A stretch of DNA of 64,000 nt from Lachnospiraceae bacterium (GTDB lineage Bacteria > Bacillota > Clostridia > Lachnospirales > Lachnospiraceae). The stretch spans positions 62,001-126,000 of the forward strand of contig JAUNAJ010000007.1 in the NCBI GenBank assembly GCA_030527645.1, in the 5' to 3' direction. The translations under genes and the position numbers were made by a program. The notes beneath the pieces are model-generated. The model was not told the origin of the DNA. It was given only the letters and a program-made list of their open reading frames with translations, and did not search any database. Shown here one piece after another: positions 45,431 to 54,708 of this stretch. How positions within the stretch are numbered: position 1 is the first letter of the stretch; every line of letters starts with the position of its first letter.

Positions 45431-45925
45431 TCAGTCTTCAAGACCGTTGAGCCTGCGCATGGCCTTAACCAAGCCGCCTGCATTCAGGATGTCCAGAAGG
45501 TTTTCCGGGAGAGAGGAGATAGGGTAGGATGTTCCATTGCACACAACGGATTCTCCTACTGTTACCTCAACGGTATCGCCTTCGGAAACAGCATCGTGAA
45601 GCTCCTCATTCTCAATAAGAAGAAGGCCGTTGTTGATAGAGTTCCGGAAGAAGATACGGGCATAGGATTTTGCAATCACTGCACGTACGCCCAGCGCCTT
45701 GATTACCTCCGGTGCCTGCTCTCTGGAGGAGCCGCATCCAAAGTTTTTGCCCGCAACAATGATATCTCCCGGCTGGATCTGACCGGCAAGCTCCGGACGG
45801 AGGGGGGAGAATGCATAAGGTTTCATATCTTCTACGGTTTTCAGTGCCAGATACTCGGTTGGAATGATGATATCCGTATCGATATCATCGCCGAGCAGCC
45901 AGACCTTTCCGGTAAATTTTTCCAT
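45431..45925 (-). CDS. LeuD/HacB-type dehydratase small subunit, copy 1
   Basis: A 164-residue swivelling small subunit. [20 protein letters not shown] holds the substrate loop (YLAL where studied LeuD/HacB have YLNT, YLRT or YLVM), and [21 protein letters not shown] and [12 protein letters not shown] are family hallmarks. It is transcribed before the copy 1 large subunit. The changed loop residue set makes the substrate uncertain. Confidence 0.85.
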   Translation of the reverse strand: MEKFTGKVWLLGDDIDTDIIIPTEYLALKTVEDMKPYAFSPLRPELAGQIQPGDIIVAGKNFGCGSSREQAPEVIKALGVRAVIAKSYARIFFRNSINNGLLLIENEELHDAVSEGDTVEVTVGESVVCNGTSYPISSLPENLLDILNAGGLVKAMRRLNGLED

Positions 45926-45954
45926 GTTGAGTCTCGCTTTCTTTTACTATCATA

Positions 45955-46028
45955 TAACTATTCAGAGCCTGTAACAGCGTGAAATCAATTCCATTGATTT
46001 CACGCTGTTACAGTTTATGGTTAAACTG
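45955..46028. repeat. Nested palindromic repeat, copy B
   Basis: It begins TAACTATTCAGAGCC as copy A (31484). It contains a perfect 19-bp stem with a 3-base loop (45971-45989 with 45993-46011) whose core GAAATCAAT/ATTGATTTC is also that of copy A. It sits between the two LeuCD pairs. Confidence 0.75.
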
Positions 46029-46038
46029 CAGCTTATTA

Positions 46039-47286
46039 TTACAGAAGGTCTGCTGTACAGATCTCGCCCTTGATGGCAGAGGCTGTTACTGTGGCAGCAG
46101 ATCCAAGATAGACGAAGGAATCCTTGTGTCCTGCACGGCCCTTGAAGTTTCTGGTTCCGGTACTGATCAGAACCTCACCTTCACCGATCACACCCTGACA
46201 GCTTCCCCAGCAGACAGAACAGTTGGCATTCATAACGATGGCACCTGCCTCCATAAAGATATCCAGAATTCCCTCCTCCAGAGCTGCCTGGTATACAGCA
46301 TTGGATGCCGGAACCACCAGGAAACGTACATGGGGAGCTACCTTCTTCCCTTTGATAATGGAAGCACCCAGACGAAGATCCTCCAGACGACCGTTGTTGC
46401 AGGAGCCAAGAAAGGCTTCATCGATCCGGACACCAAGACTTTCCTTTGCAGGAACTACATTGTCAACAAAATGCGGTTTTGCAACGATCGGAACGATTTC
46501 AGAAAGATCCACATCGTATTCAGCTGCAAATACAGCATCCTCATCGCTCTTAAAGCAGGCCTTTGGTTCTCTGCCGTGCTCTTTCAGATAGTCCATTGCA
46601 ATTTCATCCACTTCCATCAGAGCAGTTTTAGCACCTGCTTCCACGCAGAGATTACAGATAGAGATCCGGTCACTCATGCTTAAGGATTTCATGCCGTCGC
46701 CGACGAATTCCATTGCCTTGTAGTTGGCACCGTTGGCACCGATTCTTCCGATAATGGTAAGAATCAGGTCTCTGGCAGTAGAACCCTCAGGAAGCTTTCC
46801 GGTAAGGTTAAAGCGAAGCGTTTCCGGTACCAGCACCCAGCTGTGGCCTGTCACCATGCCGTACAGGTAATCGGTACAGCCAACACCTGTTCCGAAGGCA
46901 CCCAGTGCACCGTAGGCACAGGTATGTGAGTCCGCACCGAAGATCAGCTCTCCCGGAACCACATGATTTTCCATCATGATCTGATGGCAGACACCCTTAC
47001 CCTCATAGAAGGTGATGCCGTTGGCTTTGGCAAAGTCACGCATTTTTTTCTGGGAGGCAGCGGTTTTCGGGCTGTCGGAGGGGACATTGTGGTCTACGAT
47101 CCAAACCAGCTTGCTTACATCGGCAATGTGGGGATCCTTCAGATTATTATACATATCAATTGTGAGATGAGTGGTTCCGTCGTTGCTCAGCAGGCGGTCC
47201 AGCTCAACGGTATGAATGTCGCCGGCCTTTACGGAATCTACCTTAGCGGCTCTTGCAACGATTTTTTCTGCGATGGTCATTCCCAT
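46039..47286 (-). CDS. LeuC/HacA-type dehydratase large subunit, copy 2
   Basis: A 415-residue paralog of the gene at 44161 with its own cluster ligands (FLGSCNNGRLEDL, then NANCSVCWGSCQG). HNVPSDSPKTAASQKKMRDFAKANGI and ADSHTCAYGALGAFGTGVGCTDY are closer to the usual LeuC/HacA short form. The ATG giving MGMTIAEK is chosen (GAGGA upstream). It follows its small subunit gene by 23 bases. Whether this or copy 1 is the leucine enzyme cannot be told from sequence alone. Confidence 0.83.
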   Translation of the reverse strand: MGMTIAEKIVARAAKVDSVKAGDIHTVELDRLLSNDGTTHLTIDMYNNLKDPHIADVSKLVWIVDHNVPSDSPKTAASQKKMRDFAKANGITFYEGKGVCHQIMMENHVVPGELIFGADSHTCAYGALGAFGTGVGCTDYLYGMVTGHSWVLVPETLRFNLTGKLPEGSTARDLILTIIGRIGANGANYKAMEFVGDGMKSLSMSDRISICNLCVEAGAKTALMEVDEIAMDYLKEHGREPKACFKSDEDAVFAAEYDVDLSEIVPIVAKPHFVDNVVPAKESLGVRIDEAFLGSCNNGRLEDLRLGASIIKGKKVAPHVRFLVVPASNAVYQAALEEGILDIFMEAGAIVMNANCSVCWGSCQGVIGEGEVLISTGTRNFKGRAGHKDSFVYLGSAATVTASAIKGEICTADLL

Positions 47287-47309
47287 ATCGTATTGTCCTC
47301 TTTTCAAAT

Positions 47310-47777
47310 TTATTTATTCAGTGAAGCGATCAGTCCTCCCTGATCCAGAATTCCCTGCATGTAGGCAGGCAGCTTGGTGCAGGTGTAGGTTTTACCGTTT
47401 ACCACAGCAACACCCTCAGACAGATCCAGTTCCATATCCATGCCGCTTTCTACGTTGTCATAGAGATCCTTGCATACAATAACCGGCATTCCGATATTGA
47501 TAGAATTGCGATAAAAGATACGTGCAAAGGATTTGGCGATAACTGCTTTTACGCCCAGAGCCTTCAGTACGCTTGGAGCCTGCTCGCGGGAAGAACCGCA
47601 GCCGAAGTTTTCGCAGGCTACTACAAAATCCCCCGGCTTGACGCTGGATGCAAAATCAGGATCCAGTGACTCGAAGGTATGTGTCTTCATTTCCTCAATG
47701 GTCGGGAATAACAGATACTGAGATGCAATGATCTGGTCAGTATCCACATCGGTGTGAAATTTAAAAATCTTACCCAT
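47310..47777 (-). CDS. LeuD/HacB-type dehydratase small subunit, copy 2
   Basis: A 155-residue small subunit. [19 protein letters not shown] holds a YLLF substrate loop, unlike copy 1 (YLAL), and [21 protein letters not shown] and [11 protein letters not shown] follow. The start MGKIFKF at 47777 has GGAGG 5-9 bases upstream; the longer frame to 47807 is rejected. It is first in the four-gene minus-strand array. Confidence 0.85.
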   Translation of the reverse strand: MGKIFKFHTDVDTDQIIASQYLLFPTIEEMKTHTFESLDPDFASSVKPGDFVVACENFGCGSSREQAPSVLKALGVKAVIAKSFARIFYRNSINIGMPVIVCKDLYDNVESGMDMELDLSEGVAVVNGKTYTCTKLPAYMQGILDQGGLIASLNK

Positions 47778-47851
47778 GGGGCCTCCTTCAAATGTTGTAA
47801 TAATCAAGGTACTCTTCCGAGATTTTTGAATATGGAAGTAAAAATTTCATG

Positions 47852-47911
47852 AAGAGAAAAAGGTAACTGTGCTGTATTTTCAAAGAAAGAAATTACAACA
47901 TAGTTACCTTT
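47852..47911 (-). terminator. Terminator of the pot operon
   Basis: Left arm AAAGGTAACTGTG (47859-47871) pairs with CATAGTTACCTTT (47899-47911). Read on the minus strand the stem is followed by a T-rich TTTTCTC run. It lies 37 bases after potD; the loop is long (27 bases). Confidence 0.65.
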
Positions 47912-47947
47912 GATTCTAACACTTTACTGTCCGGATGTACAGATTGA

Positions 47948-49045
47948 TTAGTAGCTTTTCAGCTCCTTCCACATCTGGTTGTAATAGGTGTCCATCTCGG
48001 CACCGAGATAATTATAGACCTCCAGATTCTCCAGCACCTCCTCCGGAGGGAAGACGGTAGGATCCTCCTGAGTCTCCTCATCCAGCTCTTCCTTTACTGC
48101 CAGGTTGGGAGTGCCGTACCAGACATAATCGAAGTTCATCATAGCGATGTCCGGACGGTTCATAAAGTCAATAAATTTTTCGGCGTTTTCCTTATGCCGG
48201 CAGCTGTCCGGAATGAACCAGCAGTCGATCCACAGGTTGGAGCCTTCGGAGGGAATGGTATAATCCAGATCCTCGTTTTCCTCCATGGCTACAGAGGCAT
48301 CGCCGGAATAGATCACAGCCAGAGCAGCATCACCGGCAATCATCATATCCCTGGTCTCATCCACCAGGTAGGCCATTACCAGCTCCTTCTGATCCTTCAG
48401 AAGGTCCAGTGCTTCCTGCAGCTCTGTTTTATCTGTGGAATTCAGAGAATGACCCTTCCATTTCAGCGGAACCAGGAAGGCATCCCGCATACTGTTCTCC
48501 ATTACAATAGAGGATCTGTACTGTTCCTCCCACAGTACGGACCAGCTCTCCGGTGCAGATTCGTCCTCGATCATGGCTGTGTTGTAGCAGATGCCTACCG
48601 TTCCGAAGAAGTAGGGAACTGCATACTGATTTCCCGGATCAAAGGCCTCGGAAAATTCCAGGTACACCGGATCCAGGTTGTCGTAATACTCCATGGAAGA
48701 GGTATCGATGGGAAGGGTTTCCCCGGCCTGGATCATTTTCTCCACCATGTAGTCAGAGGTGCAGATCAGATCATAGTCGATGGAGCCGGAGGAATATTTT
48801 GTATACATATCCTCCGGAGTGACATACTGCTCGTATTTCACTGTGATGCCGGTCTCCTCCTCAAACAGGTCGATGGTCTCCTGTTCAATGTAATCGCCGT
48901 AATTGAATACAATCAGAGTATTGTCGTCAGCAGAGGAAGAAGCAGCCTCCGCTGAACTTCCGCACCCGGAAAGGGCAGGCAGAAGTGCAGCAGTGCCAAG
49001 CAGCAGGAGGATGCTTTTTCTTTTATAAAGTTGCAGTTTGTTCAT
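47948..49045 (-). CDS. potD: Spermidine/putrescine-binding lipoprotein
   Basis: A 365-residue solute-binding protein of a polyamine ABC importer. The lipoprotein signal ends in LSGCGSS with Cys27 as the likely acylated residue. The mature part reads LIVFNYGDYIEQETIDLFEEETGITVKYEQ, as in PotD, with typical AVIYSGDAS and NYDYVWYGTPN-like regions. It is anchored outside and delivers polyamines to PotBC. It is last in the potABCD order and followed by a terminator. Confidence 0.93.
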   Translation of the reverse strand: MNKLQLYKRKSILLLLGTAALLPALSGCGSSAEAASSSADDNTLIVFNYGDYIEQETIDLFEEETGITVKYEQYVTPEDMYTKYSSGSIDYDLICTSDYMVEKMIQAGETLPIDTSSMEYYDNLDPVYLEFSEAFDPGNQYAVPYFFGTVGICYNTAMIEDESAPESWSVLWEEQYRSSIVMENSMRDAFLVPLKWKGHSLNSTDKTELQEALDLLKDQKELVMAYLVDETRDMMIAGDAALAVIYSGDASVAMEENEDLDYTIPSEGSNLWIDCWFIPDSCRHKENAEKFIDFMNRPDIAMMNFDYVWYGTPNLAVKEELDEETQEDPTVFPPEEVLENLEVYNYLGAEMDTYYNQMWKELKSY

Positions 49046-49081
49046 TTGACGTCACGCATTCCTTTCGTTTTCAATACCTCT

Positions 49082-49873
49082 TTAATCTCTGGATTCCTGT
49101 GGTCTGGACGCCTGGATCCGGTTTACGATCCACAGCACCAGCAGGATCACCAGAAACAGAATGGTGGACAGAGCGTACATCTCAGGATTGATTCCTCGCC
49201 GGGCCTGCTGGTAGATCATCGTAGAGATGGTGTTGATGCCGGCACCCTTAGTAAAGTAGGTGATCACAAAATCATCCAGGGAAATGGTAAATGCCAGCAG
49301 GAATCCGGAAAAGATGCCGGGCATGATGTCCGGCAGGACCACCTTGATAAATGCATAGACCGGGGAAGCACCCAGATCCAGTGCTGCATCGTAGATCTGA
49401 CGGCTGGTCTGATTCAGCTTCGGCATGACGTTCAGGATCACGTAGGGAACGCCCAGAGTTACATGGGCTGCCAGCATGGAGAGGAAGCCCAGATTCCAGA
49501 ATCGCGTAAACAGGAGCATGATGGCAATACCGGTCACAATATCCGCATTCAGCATGGGGATGTTGGTTACGGACATGATGCCCTGCTGGGTCCTCTTTTT
49601 CATTACAGACAGTCCGATACAGGCAAGGGTGCCAAGAACGGTTGCCAGCAGTGCTGCAGAGAAGGTCAGTGCCAGTGAGGTCCTGACCGCAGAAAGAACT
49701 TCTTCATTCTCAAACAGCTGTGTATACCAGTTCAGTGTAAAGCCTCCCCACACCACTCTGGATTTGGAGGCATTGAAGGAGCAGATGATCAGGATCACAA
49801 TGGGAGCATACAGAAGAAAGAAGATCAGACCCACGTAGCATCTTTCCAGAAGACTGGTTCTTGAACGTTTCAT
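49082..49873 (-). CDS. potC: Spermidine/putrescine ABC permease, PotC type
   Basis: A 263-residue permease with six TM helices. The EAA motif reads DLGASPVYAFIKVVLPDIMPGI (about 167-188) and docks on PotA. Also VTGIAIMLLFTRF and DDFVITYFTKG, as in PotC. Its ATGA start overlaps the potB stop by 4 bases. Confidence 0.93.
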   Translation of the reverse strand: MKRSRTSLLERCYVGLIFFLLYAPIVILIICSFNASKSRVVWGGFTLNWYTQLFENEEVLSAVRTSLALTFSAALLATVLGTLACIGLSVMKKRTQQGIMSVTNIPMLNADIVTGIAIMLLFTRFWNLGFLSMLAAHVTLGVPYVILNVMPKLNQTSRQIYDAALDLGASPVYAFIKVVLPDIMPGIFSGFLLAFTISLDDFVITYFTKGAGINTISTMIYQQARRGINPEMYALSTILFLVILLVLWIVNRIQASRPQESRD

Positions 49874-50685
49874 ATAGTCAGGCCCTCCTCCGGTGAGTCA
49901 GTACGGTTCATCACTGCCATGCTGATGAAGATAAAGATCATCAGGATCACGGACAGGCCTGAACCGAGATTCCAGTTGCTGCTCAAAGAAAATTCCTGCT
50001 CGATGACATTTCCGATCAGAAGGATCTTGGATCCGCCCAGGATATCCGCAATGGCGAATTCGGAAATGCTGGGAATAAACACCATGATGATTCCGCTGAT
50101 GACTCCGGGAAGAGACAGGGGCAGAACTACATGACGGAAGGTGACAATCCTTCCGGCACCCAGGTCGGCGGCTGCATCCAGCAGATCCCGGTCAATCTTG
50201 CACATGGCGTTATAGATTGGCAGGATCATGAAGGGCAGATAGTCGTAGGTCATACCGATGAGAATGGCCGCCCTTGAGTACATCAGATGCTGTGCCGGCA
50301 GATGCAGGAAGGTCAGCAGTGCATTCAGCAGTCCGTTGTTGGACAGGATCATCTGGATAGCAAGCACCCGGAGCATAAAGTTGATCCACATGGGAAGGAT
50401 GAACATCATGTACATAATGCCGCCCCGACCGGACTGAAGCTTGCTCAGGATATAGGCCAGGGGATAGGCGATCACCAGACTGATGACAGTGCTTCCCAGA
50501 GCAATCAGAAGAGACTGTCCCAGAGCTTTCAGGTGAATGGGATCTGCAATGGCAGTGAGATTTTCCAGGGTAAAGCTGCCGTCTGCCCGGGTAAGACCGT
50601 AGTACAGTACGATCAGAAGAGGCAGGATAATAAAACCAACGGCCCACACCAAATAGGGGCCTGCAAGAAGTTTACGCTTATTCAT
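49870..50685 (-). CDS. potB: Spermidine/putrescine ABC permease, PotB type
   Basis: A 271-residue permease with six TM helices. The EAA motif is [22 protein letters not shown]. The ATG at 50685 ([14 protein letters not shown]) overlaps potA by 8 bases; a longer frame to 50754 is a potA overlap and is rejected. It ends in the potC start. Confidence 0.93.
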   Translation of the reverse strand: MNKRKLLAGPYLVWAVGFIILPLLIVLYYGLTRADGSFTLENLTAIADPIHLKALGQSLLIALGSTVISLVIAYPLAYILSKLQSGRGGIMYMMFILPMWINFMLRVLAIQMILSNNGLLNALLTFLHLPAQHLMYSRAAILIGMTYDYLPFMILPIYNAMCKIDRDLLDAAADLGAGRIVTFRHVVLPLSLPGVISGIIMVFIPSISEFAIADILGGSKILLIGNVIEQEFSLSSNWNLGSGLSVILMIFIFISMAVMNRTDSPEEGLTI

Positions 50686-51751
50686 CGATTGCCACCGCTT
50701 TCTCATCCTCGGATGCAGGCTTGTGCATGATCTGAATGTTGTAGGGATCCACATCCAGACTGACCTCGGTTCCGACGGGATAGGATTTTGTGCTTTGGAT
50801 CAGCCATTCAAAACCGTTTGCCATGACCTCCATTTCGTAGTGCACGCCCTTGAAGATCACGGAGGTAACGGTTCCGTCCATACGGCCGTTTCCGGGTGCG
50901 GAGAGGATCAGATCCTCCGGACGGATCACCACGTCCACCGGTTTGCTGCAGCCGAACCCTGTATCAACGCAGGGGAACTTCACGCCAAGTATCTCTACGA
51001 GCTCGTCCCGGATCATGGTTGCATCGAGGATATTGCTGTCTCCTATAAAGTCCGCAACAAATGCATTCTCCGGTTCATTGTAGATCTGCTCGGGAGTGCC
51101 CATCTGCTGGATATATCCCTGGTTCATGACTACAACGGTGTCAGACATGGTCAGTGCCTCTTCCTGATCATGGGTAACATAGATAAAGGTAATGCCCAGT
51201 TCGTTCTTCAAACGGATCAGCTCATACTGCATGTCCTGACGAAGCTTCAGATCCAGGGCTCCCAGCGGCTCGTCCAGAAGCAGGACCTTCGGCTCGTTGA
51301 CGATCGCTCTTGCAATGGCAATACGCTGCTGCTGACCGCCGCTTAACAGGGTGGGCTTACGTTTTTCGTATCCCTGAAGATTTACAAGCTTCAGAGCATA
51401 GGCAATTTTATCCTTGATATACTGATCGGTCTTGCCGCTGATCTTAAGACCAAAAGCTATGTTCTCCTCCACGGTCATATGGGGGAAAAGTGCATATTTC
51501 TGAAATACGGTATTCAGATTGCGCTTGTTGGGAGGTACATTGGTAATGTCCTTTCCATCAAAGATCACCCGTCCCTTATCCGGCGTAACAAAGCCTCCCA
51601 GAATACGAAGAGTCGTGCTTTTGCCGCAGCCGGAGGGACCGAGCAGCGTAAGAAATTCATTTTCCTTAATGGACAGGTTCATCTCGTCGAGAACACAGAC
51701 CCCGTCCCAGGTCTTTGTAATATCTGTCAGATCGATTAAATTTTTTCCCAA
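50678..51751 (-). CDS. potA: Spermidine/putrescine ABC ATPase
   Basis: A 357-residue ABC ATPase powering the importer. Walker [10 protein letters not shown] (about 37-45), signature LSGGQQQR, Walker [13 protein letters not shown], and the C-terminal TOBE domain (VVIRPEDL, about 265-345) are present. GGGAGG precedes the ATG. It is the first structural gene behind the regulator, 14 bases after it. Confidence 0.95.
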   Translation of the reverse strand: MGKNLIDLTDITKTWDGVCVLDEMNLSIKENEFLTLLGPSGCGKSTTLRILGGFVTPDKGRVIFDGKDITNVPPNKRNLNTVFQKYALFPHMTVEENIAFGLKISGKTDQYIKDKIAYALKLVNLQGYEKRKPTLLSGGQQQRIAIARAIVNEPKVLLLDEPLGALDLKLRQDMQYELIRLKNELGITFIYVTHDQEEALTMSDTVVVMNQGYIQQMGTPEQIYNEPENAFVADFIGDSNILDATMIRDELVEILGVKFPCVDTGFGCSKPVDVVIRPEDLILSAPGNGRMDGTVTSVIFKGVHYEMEVMANGFEWLIQSTKSYPVGTEVSLDVDPYNIQIMHKPASEDEKAVAIDE

Positions 51752-51765
51752 AGCTAGTTCCTCCC

Positions 51766-52299
51766 TTAAAATGATGGCGGTGTAGTGACCCAGAGAAGCT
51801 TTGCTCCTCTTGCTGATCGCAGATAGTGGGTCTTTTCAGGCTTGAAATAAAAGGATTCGCCTTTTTTCGCCGTGTAGGTGTTTGTACCTATATAAATCGT
51901 GACCGATCCGCTTAATATATATCCGAACTCCTCTCCCTCATGCGGGTTGTCCGGCCAGGTGCTTCCACCGGCCTCCAGAGTCAGGAGGATCGGTTCCATA
52001 TCGTTCTTCTGTGCATTGGGAATGATCCACTGAATTAGATTGTTCAGCTCCGTATCCCGCTTTTCGAAATAATCCTCCTTCGAGAAGACGATCTGATCAT
52101 CACTGTCCTCCCGGAAGAATTCGCTCAGACTGCTGCCAAGACACTGCAGCAGATCCTGCAGTGTGGAGATAGAAGGGGATGTAAGATCCCTCTCCAGCTG
52201 GGAAATAAAGCCCTTGGAAAGCTCCGAACGATCCGCCAGCTCTTCCTGGGTCAGACCGTTCCGGTTCCTGAGATCCCTGAGTTTTTCTCCGATTTCCAT
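51766..52299 (-). CDS. XRE-family regulator with a cupin domain, likely polyamine-responsive
   Basis: A 177-residue regulator. The N-terminal HTH is [19 protein letters not shown] (about 8-26) with [11 protein letters not shown]; the C-terminal cupin (about 105-170) has [20 protein letters not shown]. This PuuR-like architecture is common in front of potABCD in Clostridia. A palindrome just after its own promoter indicates autoregulation and hence control of the pot operon. Ligand is inferred, not seen. Confidence 0.88.
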   Translation of the reverse strand: MEIGEKLRDLRNRNGLTQEELADRSELSKGFISQLERDLTSPSISTLQDLLQCLGSSLSEFFREDSDDQIVFSKEDYFEKRDTELNNLIQWIIPNAQKNDMEPILLTLEAGGSTWPDNPHEGEEFGYILSGSVTIYIGTNTYTAKKGESFYFKPEKTHYLRSARGAKLLWVTTPPSF

Positions 52300-52329
52300 A
52301 ATTTGCCTCTCCTTATTACCTTACAAAAA

Positions 52330-52346
52330 GTTTAGCAAAACTAAAC
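52330..52346 (-). promoter_or_regulatory. Candidate operator of the XRE-cupin/pot operon
   Basis: The palindrome GTTTAG-CAAAA-CTAAAC lies just downstream of the minus-strand -10 hexamer, in a position that would block transcription. GCAAAAC is repeated next to it. Confidence 0.6.
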
Positions 52347-52357
52347 CAGCAAAACCA

Positions 52358-52385
52358 AGTATACTATAACTAAGAATTTTGTCAA
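52358..52385 (-). promoter_or_regulatory. Promoter of the XRE-cupin/pot operon
   Basis: On the minus strand TTGACA (complement of 52380-52385), a 16-base spacer and TATACT (complement of 52358-52363). Confidence 0.75.
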
Positions 52386-52392
52386 GCATAAG

Positions 52393-52442
52393 GTTACTGT
52401 TCGCGGGACAGCGCATTGATGGGAGATTTCCCGTGAACTCAG
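52393..52442. repeat. GTTAC-type partial palindrome
   Basis: GTTACTGTTCGCGGGA faces TCCCGTGAACTC, matching the ends of the elements at 28807 and 40490. It sits between the two divergent promoters. Confidence 0.4.
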
Positions 52443-52484
52443 CATCCCCGTCGGATATGTCTCAATTTATGCCAGATTTGTTCA

Positions 52485-52513
52485 TTGACAGATAATTCAT
52501 TAGAATTTATACT
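52485..52513 (+). promoter_or_regulatory. Consensus promoter of the split transketolase genes
   Basis: TTGACA at 52485-52490, a 17-base spacer and TATACT at 52508-52513. The predicted leader to the ATG at 52594 is about 75 bases. Confidence 0.85.
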
Positions 52514-52593
52514 GAAGTAAGGTGTTTGATGCGGAGAGGGTTGGATCTGATCAAATACATGAATACATCTATTCACTTTTAAGGAGGATCATT

Positions 52594-53445
52594 ATGACTA
52601 AGCAAGAGAAGATGCATGAGCTTCGTGTTTTTGCAGCAGAGATTCGTTTGGAAACATTAAAAATCATTGGAGCACGCGGCTTCGGCCATGTTGGCGGATC
52701 TATGTCTATGGCTGACGCAATGGCTGTTGCATACGGTGCATACATGAACGTTGATGTTAAGAATCCGCGCTGGGAGGATCGTGATCTGTTCGTTCTTTCC
52801 AAAGGACATGCAGGCCCGGTTATGTACGCTACTCTGGGACTGAAAGGCTTCTATCCGGTATCTGATGCTTATCAGCTGAACCAGAACGGAACAAACTTCC
52901 CTTCTCATACAGACAGAACAAAAACAATCGGTGTTGACCTTACAACAGGTTCTCTCGGACAGGGTATCTCTGAGGCTGTAGGTGCTGCAACAGGACTGAA
53001 GGCACAGGGCAAGGCAAGCAAGGTATTTGTTGCTGTCGGTGACGGTGAGTCTGATGAAGGACAGGTTTGGGAGGCAGCTCAGTTTGCAGCTCACTACAAA
53101 CTGGACAACCTGATCTGCTTTGTTGATAACAACAAGATGCAGCTGGACGGTGCAGTTGACACCATCATGAGCCACGGAAAAGGTCTTGCAGCTAAATTCG
53201 ATGCATTTGGATGGAATGTGATCGAGCTGGCAGACGGCAACGATGTAGAGCAGATCTACGATGCAGTTGCAGCAGCATATGAGACAAAAGAGAAACCAAC
53301 CGCTATTATCCTGAATACTGTAAAAGGTAAAGGTGCTACATTCGCAGAGCCGTCCGGAGCACATTCTTCACAGCCGAGCGCTGAGGAGTGGGCAGAGGCA
53401 ATCAAGGCTTCCGAGGAAGCTCTTGCTGCAGTTAAGGCTGAGTAA
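52594..53445 (+). CDS. Transketolase, N-terminal (TPP-binding) subunit
   Basis: A 283-residue subunit with the TPP/Mg2+ motif GDGESDEGQVWEAAQFAA..LDNLICFVDNN (about 147-177) and HVGGSMSMADAMAV near the N-terminus, plus LSKGHAGP and SLGQGISEAVGAA. It is the N-terminal half of a transketolase carried as a separate gene, as in many archaea and Clostridia. With the next gene it swaps two-carbon ketol units between sugar phosphates. ATG at 52594 follows AAGGAGG; the upstream frame is non-coding. Confidence 0.94.
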   Translation: MTKQEKMHELRVFAAEIRLETLKIIGARGFGHVGGSMSMADAMAVAYGAYMNVDVKNPRWEDRDLFVLSKGHAGPVMYATLGLKGFYPVSDAYQLNQNGTNFPSHTDRTKTIGVDLTTGSLGQGISEAVGAATGLKAQGKASKVFVAVGDGESDEGQVWEAAQFAAHYKLDNLICFVDNNKMQLDGAVDTIMSHGKGLAAKFDAFGWNVIELADGNDVEQIYDAVAAAYETKEKPTAIILNTVKGKGATFAEPSGAHSSQPSAEEWAEAIKASEEALAAVKAE

Positions 53446-53465
53446 TTCATAGGAGGATAATGAAG

Positions 53466-54431
53466 ATGAGTTTTACATTAATTGGCAAACATGAAAAAGA
53501 TAAAAGAGCAAACCGTGACGGTTATGTTCAGGCTATGCTGGAGCTGATGGATGAGCATAAGGACGTTGCATTCGTTGACTGTGACCTTATGGGATGTATC
53601 AATACCAAGAAGCTTCTGGCAGCTCATCCTGAGAGAACCTTCAATGCAGGAATCGCTGAGCAGAACGGAATGGGTGTAGCAGCAGGTATTGCTTCTACAG
53701 GATTCAAAACATGGATCCACTCCTTCGGATGCTTCTCTTCACGCCGTGCCTTTGACCAGGCTTATCTGGCAGCAGCATATTCCTTCGTTCCTGTACACGT
53801 AGTTGGATCTGACCCCGGTGTAACAGCAGCATACAACGGCGGAACACATATGCCTTTCGAGGATTGCGGTCTGTACATGAATATTCCGAACGCAACGATC
53901 GTTGATACAGCTGACTATGCTCAGACCTATGCTGTAACAAAGAAACTGTACAATGTACCTGAGATCTCTTATCAGCGTCTGATCCGTAAAGGCTTTGTAA
54001 CTGTATATGCTGACGGATCTGATTTTGAGATCGGCAAGGCAGTTACTCTGAAAGAGGGTAATGATGTAGCGATCATCGCTTCCGGAATCCTTGTTGATGA
54101 GGCTCTGAAAGCACAGGAGACTCTGGCTGCAGAGGGAATCAACGCTCGTATCATTGATATGTTCACATGGAAACCGCTGGATGTTGAGACCATTCAGAAA
54201 GCAGCTGAGGAGTGCGGTGCAATCGTTACAGCTGAGAACCATCAGGTTGGAACCGGACTTGGTTCTGCAATCGCAAACGAGCTTGTAAAAGGAAAAGCAT
54301 GCCCGGTTGAGATGATTGGTATCCAGAACAGATTCGGACAGGTTGGAGATCAGAACTTCCTGATGAAAGAGTACAACCTGACAGCAGAGGATATCGTGGC
54401 AGCAGCTAAGAAGGCTATTGCACGTAAGTAA
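53466..54431 (+). CDS. Transketolase, C-terminal (pyrimidine-binding) subunit
   Basis: A 321-residue partner of the preceding gene, carrying the pyrimidine-binding domain (FNAGIAEQNGMGVAAGIAS, about 58-76, with the catalytic-type Glu), HSFGCFSSRRAFDQ, and the C-terminal transketolase domain (ILVDEALKAQETLAAEGI). ATG at 53466 is chosen with AGGAGG 9 bases upstream; an ATG two codons earlier sits too close to it. A strong terminator follows, so this is a two-gene operon. Confidence 0.94.
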   Translation: MSFTLIGKHEKDKRANRDGYVQAMLELMDEHKDVAFVDCDLMGCINTKKLLAAHPERTFNAGIAEQNGMGVAAGIASTGFKTWIHSFGCFSSRRAFDQAYLAAAYSFVPVHVVGSDPGVTAAYNGGTHMPFEDCGLYMNIPNATIVDTADYAQTYAVTKKLYNVPEISYQRLIRKGFVTVYADGSDFEIGKAVTLKEGNDVAIIASGILVDEALKAQETLAAEGINARIIDMFTWKPLDVETIQKAAEECGAIVTAENHQVGTGLGSAIANELVKGKACPVEMIGIQNRFGQVGDQNFLMKEYNLTAEDIVAAAKKAIARK

Positions 54432-54464
54432 TATCCGGTTTCTTTATTATTTAGAAAGAACGCA

Positions 54465-54497
54465 GGGGGATCACCGTTTTCGGTGATCCCCCTTTTT
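54465..54497 (+). terminator. Terminator of the transketolase operon
   Basis: A perfect 12-bp stem (54465-54476 with 54481-54492), 4-base loop, TTTTT tail. Confidence 0.95.
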
Positions 54498-54615
54498 ACG
54501 GATCGAAAGTACTGCCGCACTGTTCGGGTCACCTTTTAAACCAGTGCTTCTGTACGGCTTTCATGGTTCCGAATTTTTATGACATATGTGTATTTTTGTT
54601 GTTGCAAATTGGCGA

Positions 54616-54639
54616 TTTTTGCATGGATTCGTGCAAAAA
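54616..54639. promoter_or_regulatory. Inverted repeat upstream of the CoA-transferase gene
   Basis: TTTTTGCA at 54616-54623 faces TGCAAAAA at 54632-54639 with 8 bases between. Placed about 70 bases before the ATG, it may be an operator. The promoter itself is not clear (a TATAAA lies at about 54668). Confidence 0.35.
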
Positions 54640-54708
54640 ACTTGCATTACTGTTAAAAAAGTGGCAATATAAAGTCAAGTATGTTTGAACTCTAATTAAG
54701 GAGGAACT

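Noticed and set aside
45236..46683. Plus-strand frames across the LeuCD genes
   Set aside because: Opposite strand of genes with cluster motifs; shadows.
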